NCBI GenBank assembly: GCA_020747015.1
Contig: JAGTJM010000062.1
Span: forward strand, 1 to 64,000
DNA from: Pyrenochaeta sp. MPI-SDFR-AT-0127
Lineage: Eukaryota; Ascomycota; Dothideomycetes; Pleosporales; Cucurbitariaceae
Direction: 5' to 3'
Length of the DNA: 64,000 nt
Both the position numbers and the translations under genes were made by a program. The notes beneath the pieces are model-generated. The model saw only the letters and a program-made list of their open reading frames with translations, did no database searches and was not told the origin of the DNA. Shown here piece after piece: positions 1-10,801 of the stretch. Each line of letters starts with the position of its first letter. Positions within the stretch are counted from its first letter, which is position 1.

Positions 1-1569
1 CTGGATGATCAAAATTGCGTTGGGCACCAGGCAGATTCTTGCTCGCATCTGGCGGGGTCGATTTCAGCCCAGCCTACCTTCAGTGGAACGAGGAGGCGAT
101 CTGTCAATAATGTTGTCGATTTGCAAAGATTGTGATGTGCAATAGTTCAGTCTCTACCTGTTGGAAACCCAATTTGATTACAGCTGGACGGCGATGGGAA
201 GAAGAGCCTGGGGGCAAGGGAGACAAACCGCCTCACGGCAGCCTGATTGAGTAGGCCAAGATGACGTGGGTCCTACATTAGCGAGCATTCAGGAATACCT
301 GCCCAATTGGTCAGAAAACGAGAAAGGTTCTCATGAGTCTTCAAGAGGAAAGCATAGCGCATCATAAGCCATCAGACTTTGGTGCGCTTTGCTTAACTGA
401 AAGTCGGTAAGTGGCACGCCTGAGGACTTGCATCACGTGAGGGACATCCCGCCCTGTTCCTCCAGTGTCTGCTTAACACGGGCCGTTAGATGCTGCGGTC
501 GAGCTGGGTCGCTATACAAACCCCACAAAGCTTGGCCTATGCCACTCACTTTAGCACAGGGCTTCTAGAGCTGGTTGATGGGCTTTGCTTATCAGATGCA
601 GAGCGGAGCTGCGGGCGGAGCTGCGGAGTTGCGGACATGCTTTCACGTGATCCGAGTCTAGTGTGCAAATCGCGTTCCACGGGCTGCGAGATGCACCGCT
701 TCCAGAGTGCCTCGACTTGTCTGCTTATGCTTCGTCGACCTGCTGCCTGGCACGGGAGCGCTCGGATTGGCCAGTGTTCTTGGATTAGTGCCATTTCTGC
801 GGCCCACGCGACGCTTTTTCCCCTTACCTATGGACAGCCGGCCGCGCATCCCTTGTCTCCAAGTTGCACTCGATGTTTCTGGTGGAAAAGTGTGCTACAT
901 ATTCTCCGACAAAGACATGGTGGACCAGGCTGGGTTGTTCGGCGTCTTTATGCGAGTGGATTGCACTGTCGGAACGGGAGGCTCGGTCTGGATTCAGTAG
1001 TGATGGATGCAGATGTACGAAACTTGTACAATGTACGATGACAAAGCATCCAGGTGGCCTCCAGGAGACGACATGTGATGAGTCAGTCAAAAAGATCGTC
1101 AAGACGAGTCTTGCAAAGGAGAAAAAGGTTCGACACTAAGTTAGTCTACCCCAAAGCAAGCCCATTCTGGTTCGATTCTCTTTCCCCCCAAGTGTTATCA
1201 GATCCCGCCCAACCACTTTTTTTAGATGACGACAAGCTCGGCGTTAGTCGGCGGTAAGCGTTGGTAGAGAGAAACTCTGCGACAAGCCCAGCTCCCCGCA
1301 ATAGCGCATTCCCTTGTCTCAGAACTACTTCAAGACGCCGTGCATGGTCGTCTGGCTTGGATGGTTGCCCCAGCCCGCTTCTTTCATTTTACTCCTCTGC
1401 CCCAGTACCGGTACTCGTCCCCCGCCGCATGCAAGTGAGCATCGGTGTCGCTTCTTTGCCTGGCGCCGATAGTCGACCAGGGTGTTGCTCCCAAAAGTTC
1501 AGCCACACAACCCCTCGACAGCTCTGAGTCTGGCATCTCTCTTGGTCGCAAGGACTACGGGCAGACACC
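1..1569. other. Intergenic region upstream of the first gene
   Basis: I find no convincing gene. The open frames between 490 and 1530 overlap in several frames, lack recognisable motifs and look like chance. CACGTG palindromes lie at 434-439 and 644-649, and a short tandem repeat lies at 603-634. The last few hundred bases are probably promoter and 5' leader of the regulator that starts at 1570. The left edge could hold the end of a neighbouring gene, but nothing supports it. Confidence 0.6.
603..634. repeat. Short GC-rich tandem repeat (12-bp unit)
   Basis: The unit GCGGAGCTGCGG occurs twice back to back (603-614 and 615-626) and is followed by a partial third copy. It creates several closely spaced CGG triplets about 940 bp upstream of a Zn2Cys6 regulator, a family that generally recognises CGG half-sites. 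Any regulatory role is inference. Confidence 0.6.
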
Positions 1570-4430
1570 ATGTCAGGAGACGCTTCACACACAGGAAGCC
1601 CGACCGACGGCGTGCAGCGACCAAATGGCAGCAAGAGCGGCTCATCTTCGGCAGCTGGCCCATCCCTCAATGCCCGGTCGTGCGTCACCTGTCGACGGCG
1701 CAAAGTCAAGTGCGACAAGAAATCCCCATGCTCGAATTGCGCGCGCGCAAAAATTGAATGCGTCTTCCCGGGCCCTGGTCGCGCACCGCGAAAGAGCAGA
1801 AAGCCACCGGATGCCGAGCTGCTCGAGAGGCTGAGGCGGCTCGAGGGCGTTGTGTCGAGCCTCAATGCCCAGGTCGAGGAGCATGAGCAGGAGGCTGTTG
1901 ACCGCGAGAGGGAGCGACAGAGCAGCACAAGCGATCAGGGTTGCTCGTATGGTGGAGGCGGATCCCGGGACAGCCCCAGTGTAGCCGTCGATAACAGCGT
2001 GGACGGACTGGAGAATCGCTTTGGCCGACTGGTCGTGGAGAAGGGCCGCAGTCGGTACATTAACAACAGCTTTTGGGCGAGCTTGAACAATGAAGTAGGT
2101 GGCCCAGCAGCCAGTCGCACGTGGGCTGCGTTTCTGACAGCAAACAGGTCGAAGATCTCAAAGCCATTCTCATCGAACCATCCGACGACGAAGACGATGC
2201 ACACTCGCCCGAGTCGTCCAATGCCTCCTCCCACCAGGGTTTTATCTTCGGATATAGCTCCACCAACGTCGACATGCAATCGTTACACCCCCCAGAGCAG
2301 CAAGCGCGCCAGTTCTGGGCCGTGTACAAGGAGAATGTCGATCCCTTGGTCAAGGTGCTGCACATTCCAACCTTTGAACCTGTCTTCTTGAAAGCGGTGG
2401 CACGAGTGGACAAAGTTCCCAAAACATTAGAGTCGCTTCTTTTCGCCATATTCTATGGCGCCATTACGAGTACCACGTCTGAAGACTGCCTGGAACGCTG
2501 GGGCGAAGACCGAACTACGCTCCTCAACAGATATCGCTTTGGGCTTGAACAGGCGCTTGCCCGTGCTAACTTTTTGTACTGCGACGAGATTGTCATATTG
2601 CAAGCATTTGTCACCTTCCTAAATCTCTTGCGGAGAAACGACGATGCGCGCAAGATATGGACTCTGACTGGGCTAGTCGTGCGAATTGCGCAGACACTTG
2701 GAGTTCACCGGGACGGTAGTCATTTTGGCCTTGCACCCTTCGAAATCGAGATGCGTCGTAGGCTTTGGTGGCAGGTCTGTATCCTGGACGCGAGATCGTC
2801 TGAAGATCACGGATGTGATCCCACTATTGTCGAAGCGCAATTCGACACAAAAATGGTATGCACCTCTCACTGTGGCCCTTGCATGCATAGCTAACCCACA
2901 CTCACAGCCTCTGAATGTCAATGATGCAGACTTGCACCCAGAGATGACTGAATTTCCAGAAGAGCGTCAAGGCTTCACTGACATGACCTTCTGCCTTCTA
3001 CGGTTTGAGGTGGCCAACATTTTCCGTCGTATATTATACATTCCACCAGGACCCAACAGGTGCACAGAATTCTTTGCAGGCCTATCAATCGCAGACAAGG
3101 AGAAGTGGATCACTGACTGCCATACACGCATGGAAGAAAAGTACCTGAACAATTGTGACATGTCAATCCCGTTGTGCTGGGTCACCGCGACGATATCTAG
3201 GCTCATCATGAGCAAAATGTGGTTGATTGTGTATCATCCACATCAACGAAAAGATGGAGGTATGTTCCACTCACTCTAACTTTCAATCTTCGAGCGCTAA
3301 GCCCTCTTCCAGGTGCAACCCTGCCCCAAGAAACAAAAGACAAGCTCTTCATTACGTCCCTTGAGAACATTGAATATTCGATCCTCCTTGAGACGGAAGC
3401 CAGGACTATGAAGTGGGGCTGGCTCTTCCGCACCTACGTCCAATGGCACGCGATTGCTTTCCTGCTCTCGGAACTGTGCGTTCGCACCAAAGGCGCAGCA
3501 GTCGAACGCGCTTGGAGGGCGCTCGAAGCCACGGCTGACCGATGGTGGTTCCCTCTGAACAACGGTTCACCTTATGTGAAGGGCCAGCAAGGTTGCCTGT
3601 GGAAACCTTTGATGAAGTTGCTAGCCAAAGCGAGAGCAGCGAGAGCAAAGGAAATAGCTCTTGAGCGAGCAAGCCTTACCCTTCAAAATGGCCAGCTCGC
3701 ATATAACTTCTCACAAGGATTGGACCCAATGACATTCTCATCATCCTCGCCTGCTCAACCTAGTTCGGAAAGTTTGGATAAAATGCTGCGACCTTCCGCG
3801 CCAAAGCTGGGCGAGATGCCTGTTGCTTCGCCGCCCAGCTGGCCCATTAGCCCTTCCATGCCAATAAAACAAGACACCTTTCCAGGTTATCCTGACGGAC
3901 TGAGCAAGCAGCGGCAGTTGCCCGATCTCAACCCGTCTAGGTCTTCTGGAGACAACAACAGCCCCGGACAGCAATTTCACAACCTCGCTAGCTTTGGCCT
4001 CGACAGCGTGCTCCAAGACGTTATGGATGACATGACATACGAAGGAACATCACTCAATGATTATTCAAATCCCCACCCTGCGCTAGCGTCTAACGGGCTA
4101 CCTAATACGACACAGCCTCTACAACCACTTACGACTACATCTTCTCAAATCTTTCCATCGACGGGCGCTTCGCTCGCAACAAACAGCGTGCTGCACCCCA
4201 CGTTTGGAGACACTATGTTTTCGAACGCGAACATGGGCTTTGAGAATACCTCGCCTACCCTTGATGGGAATGGACTGAGCACCGGTTCGCCAGTCATGGG
4301 TGATGGTAACATGGATTGGACATTGTGGGATGACTTGGTGAATCAGTATGGGGTTGAGGGGCAGACAACTAATCCGGCGAATTCAGCTGCCAACGGACCT
4401 GGACACTTGGGCCTTGTAAACTGGTTTTAG
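1570..4430 (+). CDS. Zn2Cys6 fungal-type transcription factor
   Basis: Predicted nuclear DNA-binding regulator of 900 residues. Exons are 1570-2094, 2148-2855, 2908-3259 and 3313-4430, with three 52-53-nt GT-AG introns that keep one frame. The ATG at 1570 has A at -3 and gives a short Ser/Gly-rich leader before the zinc cluster. The cluster (about residues 38-66) has the spacing CX2CX6CX5CX2CX6C, is followed by a basic stretch and then a Leu-rich segment (LLERLRRLEGVVSSL) that probably dimerises. The middle region (about 230-600) matches the fungal_trans (PF04082) middle homology domain, including the typical RRRLWWQVCILD stretch. The C-terminal third is low-complexity Ser/Pro/Asn-rich and probably an activation domain. 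The target pathway cannot be read from the sequence, and the neighbours do not form an obvious cluster. Confidence 0.9.
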
Positions 4431-5395
4431 GAAGAGCAAGGTCCAACAGCTGAGCAACGCGGAGGGTACTGTGATACGAGAACTGTTGTATACTATGGTC
4501 ACGACTTATGATGGTTGTTTTTGGCGTTCGGTGAACCTCAACTCGGTTATAATACCCTTGGGATGTACCATGATCTGGACTGTACATATGTAGTATAATA
4601 GCTTCTCATCTTGTGCGAACCTTGGACTCGGGCCCATTTAACCATTTGGTGATACTAACCAGACTCGATGCGGAGCTTCTTGCATTGTCTCGACTCCCAA
4701 GGACAATGTTGGTGCGGCCAAGTCTAAGCGTGCATGTCCACCCACCATGCCCAAATTTCCACCAATTGGACCCCTTTCCCTACTCTTCTTGGTCGCAACG
4801 TACCATCTCCTCGACTTCACTACACAAACCGCGCACCCAGATGGACTGTTCTGAGCCATCGGGCTATTGTCGGTCATGCAGGGTTGAGCCGGCAGCACGT
4901 GGAAGCGCTGATTGCGTGCTGATAACCTTATCTTCACCGCTTCTAAGAATCGTGTCACACCATCGTCAAACGTGCTATAAAAGCGACCACATAAGCTCGC
5001 TATAACTGCCGTAACGTCATCGACGCTCCGTGCTAGCTTATAAAAACTTCTCTTTTAGATCCCCTATAGGCCACTGTCTTTCCATTCTTCACAAGCGGTT
5101 GCTCAACGGTTGTTGTTCGAGCTTGACCAAAGGGCTCCACTTTGCCATTTCCAATGGCGGCCGCATGAACACGTGTAATGGCTGACTAGAGCAGAAGAAA
5201 TTATACGGGTTAAAAGAATTGGCAGCCATCAATTACTAGGCTTTCCTGCTTCTTCACTGTAGACAATCCTGCCTTACCTTGTTTTATTTTTACTCATCTT
5301 ACGATCTCCTCATTCCCCCCCTTTAGCGCGTGGCGATATACCCCCCCACATTACATATTAGACGCGAATAGAATAAGCATACGAGGACAGAAAAC
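4431..5395. other. Intergenic region: terminator side of regulator, promoter of dehydrogenase
   Basis: No supported gene. TATAAA-like elements occur at 4976-4983 and 5039-5045. A CACGTG lies at 5170-5175. A pyrimidine-rich stretch runs from about 5280 to 5325, shortly upstream of the dehydrogenase ATG, as is common in filamentous fungal promoters. Confidence 0.5.
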
Positions 5396-6571
5396 ATGTC
5401 TGCAGCTACTCCAACCCCACAAGACTCTGGTCTGCCGCCCCCACCAACTCCTAATACTACGTCACCATTGGGCCACAGCTCGTCGCCTAAACCAACCATT
5501 CTCCATCTTGGCGACGATATCCGGTGGAACCACGACCTGTATGCAGAATTGAGCAGCAAGTTCAACGTCGAGCGGACGTACTCGATTGGAAGAGAGGAGT
5601 TCAAGCAAGCGCTGCGAGAGAAGAGATGGGGTGATTTTGTCGGCATGTATAGACCATTTTGGAACACGGGTGGCGAGATGGGGAATTGGGACAAAGAGTT
5701 GATGTGCGTTTTGATTTTTCTCCCAGAATCCCGGAATTATGATTAATGCCTGCGTAGAGACCTTCTTCCAAAGTCGTGCAAAGTGTATGCATCGGCTGGC
5801 GCGGGCTTTGACTGGGTTGACACCAGGACACTTGCGCAACACGGAACTATCTACTGCAACTCTGCGTCGGCGTGTACAGAATCGGTTGCGGATGCAGCAA
5901 TTGTCCTCATTCTCTCATCCTACCGCGCAATAGCGTGGTCGTTTCTTGCTGCTCGATCCGGCGACCCAGCGCAGTTCCAGGACGCAAACCAGAACATTGC
6001 AGCGGTAACGCATAACCCGAATGGATCTGTGCTTGGCATCGTAGGACTCGGCAGGATTGGGTTGAGAATAGCAGAAAAAGCGAGCAGAGCGTTTGACATG
6101 AAGATTGCCTACTACGACGTTGTGAGGATGGAAGAGCGAGAAAAACAGCTTGGTGCAAGGTGGTGCGAGACGCTGGACGAACTTTTACAAACGTCCGACT
6201 GCATACTACTAGCCACGCCATTCAGCGGCGAAGTACTGCTCTCCACGCCCCAATTCGCACAATTCAAGCGCGGCTCGAGGCTTGTTAACATCGCGCGGGG
6301 GAAACTCATCGACGAGGACGCCTTGGTCAAGGCTTTGGACGATGGAACCATTTCGGCAGCTGGTCTGGACGTTCATGCAAACGAGCCAAGAGTCAACCCG
6401 CAGTTGGCGCAACGACAGAATGTCATGGTGTTGAGCCACACCGCCGGTGCGAGTGTAGAGAGCCACATTGGATTTGAGCGCTTGGGCATGGAAAATCTGT
6501 TAGGGTGGCTGGAGAAGGGCGAAGCTGGGGTGGTCAGCCCGGTGAACTTGCAGTGGTTGAAACGGGATTGA
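5396..6571 (+). CDS. D-isomer-specific 2-hydroxyacid dehydrogenase (GRHPR/hydroxypyruvate reductase type)
   Basis: NAD(P)H-dependent oxidoreductase of 373 residues that should interconvert a 2-oxoacid (glyoxylate, hydroxypyruvate or similar) and the D-2-hydroxyacid. Exons are 5396-5703 and 5758-6571; the 54-nt intron splits an Ile codon. The Rossmann motif GIVGLGRIG lies near residues 196-204, followed by the usual nucleotide-contacting stretch ending in YYDVV. The catalytic triad of the family is visible: Arg283 (NIARGKL), Glu312 (ANEPRV) and His330 (LSHTAG). The N-terminal 35 residues are Pro/Ser/Thr-rich and not part of the fold. There is no clear targeting signal, so the enzyme is probably cytosolic. 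The exact substrate is not determined by these motifs; formate dehydrogenase and phosphoglycerate dehydrogenase are less likely because their extra domains are absent. Confidence 0.92.
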
Positions 6572-7623
6572 ATATGAATTTCACGGTGTACGAGGGGGTA
6601 TACAGTTGGTGTGGTCGAAGAGAAGAAATAGGGAATGGATACAGTCTTGTGAAATAAGCAACAGCGGTTCATTATGCTTTGTTTACAGCATGGTGTTACA
6701 CTGCGTTCCTGGGCCCTTTTATCACTTTGCATGGAAATCCTTATTGAAGATTACCAGACAAGCTCATGCCCCTGCATGAACGGAACGAGCATTACATTGC
6801 GCAAACTAGGCTAGATCACCTCGCTAATGCCTGCTTAAGCTATGTGAAATCGAGGTGACGCAAGACAACTCGTAAAGTGGGTCGCGGACTCCGATGCTGT
6901 GGGACTGGCACGACCACTGCTTATGTGACCCCTACGCTATTGTTGCTGCCAAGTTATAAAATACATCTCTTAGCTACCAGTATTCTTTTATATCCTCTGG
7001 TATCTCTTCTTCAAATTTGATCCAAGTTCACTGCTCTGTTTGACCCCTTTTGTGGGTAATGGTAGCTATTGGTAAAGCAGGCCTCGCCAGAGGCAGCGAG
7101 AGCTCAAACTTAATTCACAGTGTGACTGCAGGTTATACTCGTAAACAAGGATCTGATGAAATAGTACGCTAGGTTTGTGTCTGCGCTAAGAACAGTCCTC
7201 CGTGAACAGCCCCCTTCGGGATGTGGGGGGAGTGGAACCGAAAGCACAACGCCATGCCTTTGCGCGTCTAGCTGTCCATCCTGGTTTACGAATCCAATCT
7301 CTGGCAGTTGAGCCTTTTGATAGAGCCTGAACAAGTATGCGTCTCGTTGCCTTCGGACTCTAGAATGGGACAGGTGCCCTGCCTTACCACTCTTGGCTTC
7401 CTTGATGTACGAAGGCTTTCGTGGGTTACCCCGAGCTACTTTCAATCAATGCGTGATTGACATTCTTGATCTCGGCACTATTGCTCGGTCTCGGTCTCCG
7501 GAAGTTCCGCCAGACGGAGTTCTTGGTGCGGTATGTCACTTGAAATTGTGTATATTTGGGTTGCACGCCTTTATCATCGAATACAAAGCTCATATCTTTG
7601 TACAACTCAATCTCAACATCACC
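6572..7623. other. Intergenic region
   Basis: No supported gene. A TATAAAAT element lies at 6955-6962, and a C5/G6 inverted pair with a CCCCT stress-element-like core lies at 7210-7230. An open frame continues upstream from the EthD-protein gene to 7393, but its first true ATG in front of a signal peptide is at 7624, so I treat the upstream part as leader. Confidence 0.5.
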
Positions 7624-8556
7624 ATGTTGCTAAATATCTTGGCCATCTACGTCCTCGCTCAAGGTCTGGCCGTAGCGCAGAACCTCACCGACGTTCCTTG
7701 GCCCAACTCATTCCCCAAGCAGCTCGCCGCTGTACGCCGCCGCCAGGGTCTTACCACTTCTGAGTTCACATATCATCATGCAATTGTCCATGGTCGCAAG
7801 TCATGGAACGCTCCAGACAGTGTTGATCAGCCCCTCGCCTATGTCCAAGACCACGTCTTTGACTCGGCTTATGGCATCAACACAACGGCGAACCATGCAC
7901 ATGTGAATTATTTTGGCCACAATGATATGACTGAGCTCTACAGCCGCTCTGAAGAAGCTTTCGCCACGCCACCACCAAATAACTACACAGCAACAGTCAT
8001 TGGCCCAGATGGCAACGCTTTCAATGACGTTTCCTGCTCCATCAACATGTTCGGTCGCGAAGTGTTCTACGAAGTGAAAGACACTTGCCAACCTTCCGGT
8101 TCATCCACGACTTTCAACGCGTTTTACTGGGTCTTTGCCAACGCCTCGAATGCGAATACATCTTCTTTTGACAACACGACTTTCGCGGCCCCAATCATGA
8201 GGAATCTCCTGGCCGCCTTCTCTCCGGGTACCATCTATAACGCTAGCGTTCATACTTCGGTCCCTGGGTTAGAATCTCGCTCCTACTACGGCGGCTTCAA
8301 CAATCCGACGCTGAACGCGGTCCTCAAGTTCTGGCTCTGCGATGATTATTCCGCCGTTGCCGCGTTTAGAAACGCACAACTCGGGCTGATTTCGCAAAAC
8401 GACGAGCTTGGAATTAATCTAGACCAGAGCTTTGTTATCTTCACTCGTGCAGTTCTCATTTACGACCGTTCCACAAACACTCCGTTTGACACTGATAGAG
8501 TTGCGCAGGCTCTTCGTGCAAATCGTTTCCGCGATACCGTGGGCGGACCTCCTTAA
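7624..8556 (+). CDS. Predicted secreted EthD-domain (dimeric alpha-beta barrel) protein
   Basis: Intronless gene for 310 residues. The ATG at 7624 was chosen because it opens directly into a signal peptide (MLLNILAIYVLAQGLAVAQ) with a likely cleavage after Ala-Val-Ala. Mature residues about 28-60 (WPNSFPKQLAAVRRRQGLT, then SEFTYHHAIVHG) follow the EthD (PF07110) pattern: basic Arg-Arg, Gly-Leu, Glu-Phe and a late His in place of the usual W..VHG stretch. Several N-glycosylation sequons (NTT, NYT, NAS, NTS, NTT) fit secretion. EthD-fold proteins elsewhere include ether-degradation accessory proteins and polyketide cyclases or decarboxylases. Whether this one is an enzyme is unknown, and the C-terminal half has no motif I recognise. 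Secreted status plus this fold is unusual. Confidence 0.75.
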   Translation: MLLNILAIYVLAQGLAVAQNLTDVPWPNSFPKQLAAVRRRQGLTTSEFTYHHAIVHGRKSWNAPDSVDQPLAYVQDHVFDSAYGINTTANHAHVNYFGHNDMTELYSRSEEAFATPPPNNYTATVIGPDGNAFNDVSCSINMFGREVFYEVKDTCQPSGSSTTFNAFYWVFANASNANTSSFDNTTFAAPIMRNLLAAFSPGTIYNASVHTSVPGLESRSYYGGFNNPTLNAVLKFWLCDDYSAVAAFRNAQLGLISQNDELGINLDQSFVIFTRAVLIYDRSTNTPFDTDRVAQALRANRFRDTVGGPP

Positions 8557-8975
8557 TCTGCTGACAAGGACCTCTCAAACTACTCGCAGTATGCTGAGTT
8601 ATCCGTGTTCTTGTATATAGCTACTCTTAGAAAGCGAAGTCTGGGACTGGAACATTGATGAAAACTGTACTTGGATATTTGATGCAGCACGGGTTGCAGA
8701 TAATATCGCTAAATGGACAAAATCATGTTTTGAGAGAAGTCGACACTTGAGACGAATATGCAGAATTGCTGTATAAGATTCTTGGTGCAATACAATCACG
8801 TGAGAGAATACAGAAGCGTGGTTGTGACGGTGATTTGAGTAAGGAGAGGTGCTAGTAGCCAAGAAAAAGAGTCAAACTATCTTGTTTTGATTGACTCGAT
8901 CTAGCACAAGCTGCACATTTCTATCAAGCGCGTCTATGTCCGTCTTAAGTAGGGCCGTGCTACGTAGTAATCCAG
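8557..8975. other. Convergent intergenic region
   Basis: Space between two convergent genes that must hold both 3' ends. A CACGTG lies at 8797-8802. I see nothing else. Confidence 0.5.
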
Positions 8976-10136
8976 CTACTCCACGCCCAACACCTTGTAG
9001 ACTTCATCCACATATGCCTTCGTCCTGTCATTGCCCATTCCTGCATTCTCCATCTTGTTCATGGCATAGGTAATCGTCAACTTGCGGTCCAAGTCCATGA
9101 TCGCAACACTTCCACCCCAGCCACCCCACATGCAAATCCTCCCCTCCGGTAGCCAATTCATCCACGTGTGCTTGCCCGTGAGGCCGTACCCAATGCCTAA
9201 GCGGAGATGCTCTCCAAGAACGAGGTCCTTGCCATCTGTTTGGGTCTGGAAAATAAGGTCGATGGTTTTGGGGGACAGGAGCGAGCCGCCGCCGATAGAG
9301 ATTTGGGAAAGCAGACGGTTGACGCCGCGGGCGTTGGTGTGGCCGTTTGCTGCACCCACCTCTGCTTTTCTCCACACGGGTGTGTTGGCAATGTTTCCGT
9401 CGATTGGAGGGTTCAACATCGTCCTTGATGTCAAACTATTGGGATCCATTAAGCTCGCCATAAGAGGACTCGCTTCCGTCGGTGGCGGAGGCGGAATGTT
9501 GTCTGACACCCTGTGCAAGTCTTCGTCCCGCACACCGAGCTGGAAGTCGGCATCCAGTGGCTTTGCAAGTTCTTCCGTAATAAATTGGCCCAGTGTCTTG
9601 CCGGTTACGCCACGCACTACCCCGCTAACGAGATGACCCATGCTCATGCTTTGGTATCCGGAGGCTGTGCCGGGCTCCCACCATGGCGCTTGTGCAGCAA
9701 GCATCGCAGACGATTTCTCCAGGTCGCAGACGTCGTCAAAAGTCAACTTCTCAGCCCATCCGCTAACGCCACTGGAATGACTCAGGAGATGTCTGACCTC
9801 GACATTCTCCTTCCCGTTTGCTCCAAACTCAGGCCAGTACTTGGCGACCTTCTCGAAAGGGTCGAGCTGGCCACGGTCGATCAGGACCAAGGCTGCAAGA
9901 CTCGTGATGGTCTTCGAAGTTGACCAGACATTTGTGATGGTGTCCGACTTCCACGGTCGTGAATGGTCTTGATCGGCGTATCCGCCCCAAATATCAACGA
10001 CGTCTTTACCGTCGATGTTGACCACGAGGGAAGCACCTAGTTCGTCTCCATTGTCGATGTAGGACTGCAGCAACTTCTGCACGCTTGCAAAGCGGTCCTC
10101 GAAGGTTCCTTCTACTTTGGCCATTGTCGTCTGCAC
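8976..10136 (-). CDS. Serine beta-lactamase-fold esterase/transesterase (class C-like)
   Basis: Single-exon gene for 386 residues of the beta-lactamase/penicillin-binding family (PF00144). The nucleophile motif SxxK is STSK at residues 72-75, and the second catalytic residue is Tyr161 in GYQSM. The place of the KTG box of true beta-lactamases is taken by a WGGWGGS stretch near the C terminus, as in EstB-type esterases and LovD-type acyltransferases. Fungal members usually hydrolyse or transfer acyl esters rather than degrade antibiotics, so antibiotic resistance should not be assumed. No signal peptide is seen, which suggests a cytosolic protein. An in-frame Met four residues downstream could be the real start. 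The gene is convergent with the EthD-protein gene, and no biosynthetic gene lies beside it to suggest a partner. Confidence 0.88.
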   Translation of the reverse strand: MQTTMAKVEGTFEDRFASVQKLLQSYIDNGDELGASLVVNIDGKDVVDIWGGYADQDHSRPWKSDTITNVWSTSKTITSLAALVLIDRGQLDPFEKVAKYWPEFGANGKENVEVRHLLSHSSGVSGWAEKLTFDDVCDLEKSSAMLAAQAPWWEPGTASGYQSMSMGHLVSGVVRGVTGKTLGQFITEELAKPLDADFQLGVRDEDLHRVSDNIPPPPPTEASPLMASLMDPNSLTSRTMLNPPIDGNIANTPVWRKAEVGAANGHTNARGVNRLLSQISIGGGSLLSPKTIDLIFQTQTDGKDLVLGEHLRLGIGYGLTGKHTWMNWLPEGRICMWGGWGGSVAIMDLDRKLTITYAMNKMENAGMGNDRTKAYVDEVYKVLGVE

Positions 10137-10801
10137 TGCTGTCGGGAGGGCTGGTTGTGATGATGAGATGCCATCAAGGAGCGAGTACGGTTGACGACTT
10201 ATAGATACCTCGGCCTGAATCTACCATCGTACCGGCTGACGTGTGGTAAGATGTAGCTAGCCGAAGCGAGCAACTCAAAGCGGAACTAGTCACTGTGAGC
10301 GATTATGAATAATTGGCTGTACAGACCTGAGCTAGCCAATGTCTGGTAGCGCGCCCACATCACTCGACTCAGATTGAGTGAGCCTTGCATCGGAGCCGCA
10401 ACCCCGCAGGACTTGAGCCTACGCCGGCCGCATCGTACCTAGCGGCCTTTAGGCAACGAGTAGTTCTTCAACGTTGCCGCGGCCAAAATGTGTCGGCAAG
10501 ATGTGGGGCTGGCTATATTGGGTCAATTAGTGCTACATGATTGGTTCATGGTTTGCCACGAAAGGAATTGTAGCTGCTAGATCCACAGCGGTATGTAAGA
10601 AAATAGTGGAACAAATCCTTCTACAAGTATATCATAGCCAAATCCTTCCAACATGACTAATCTAATAAGTTGTATTAAGACATCTTGACCACATCGACTT
10701 GATCCAAGCAATGGGCACCTCGAGCTCTAGGCCCCAGCTTACACAACCCTAGATTGAGCGATAACGTAAGAAAGCCCCGAAAGCAAACTCAAATACCCTT
10801 C
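10137..10801. other. Intergenic region
   Basis: Holds the promoter of the beta-lactamase-like gene (read leftwards) and the 3' end of the multicopper oxidase. I see no gene, RNA or repeat. Confidence 0.5.

Noticed and set aside
490..1139. Overlapping open frames that could be a gene at the left edge
   Set aside because: Frames on both strands have similar length, no motif, no splice pattern and atypical composition.
1160..1185. B-box-like GGTTCGATTCT near 1168
   Set aside because: No T-stem pairing, acceptor stem or anticodon arm can be formed around it.
8976..10136. Antibiotic-resistance beta-lactamase
   Set aside because: The KTG box is replaced by a WGG stretch and the gene is a eukaryotic single-exon esterase-type member; resistance is not supported.
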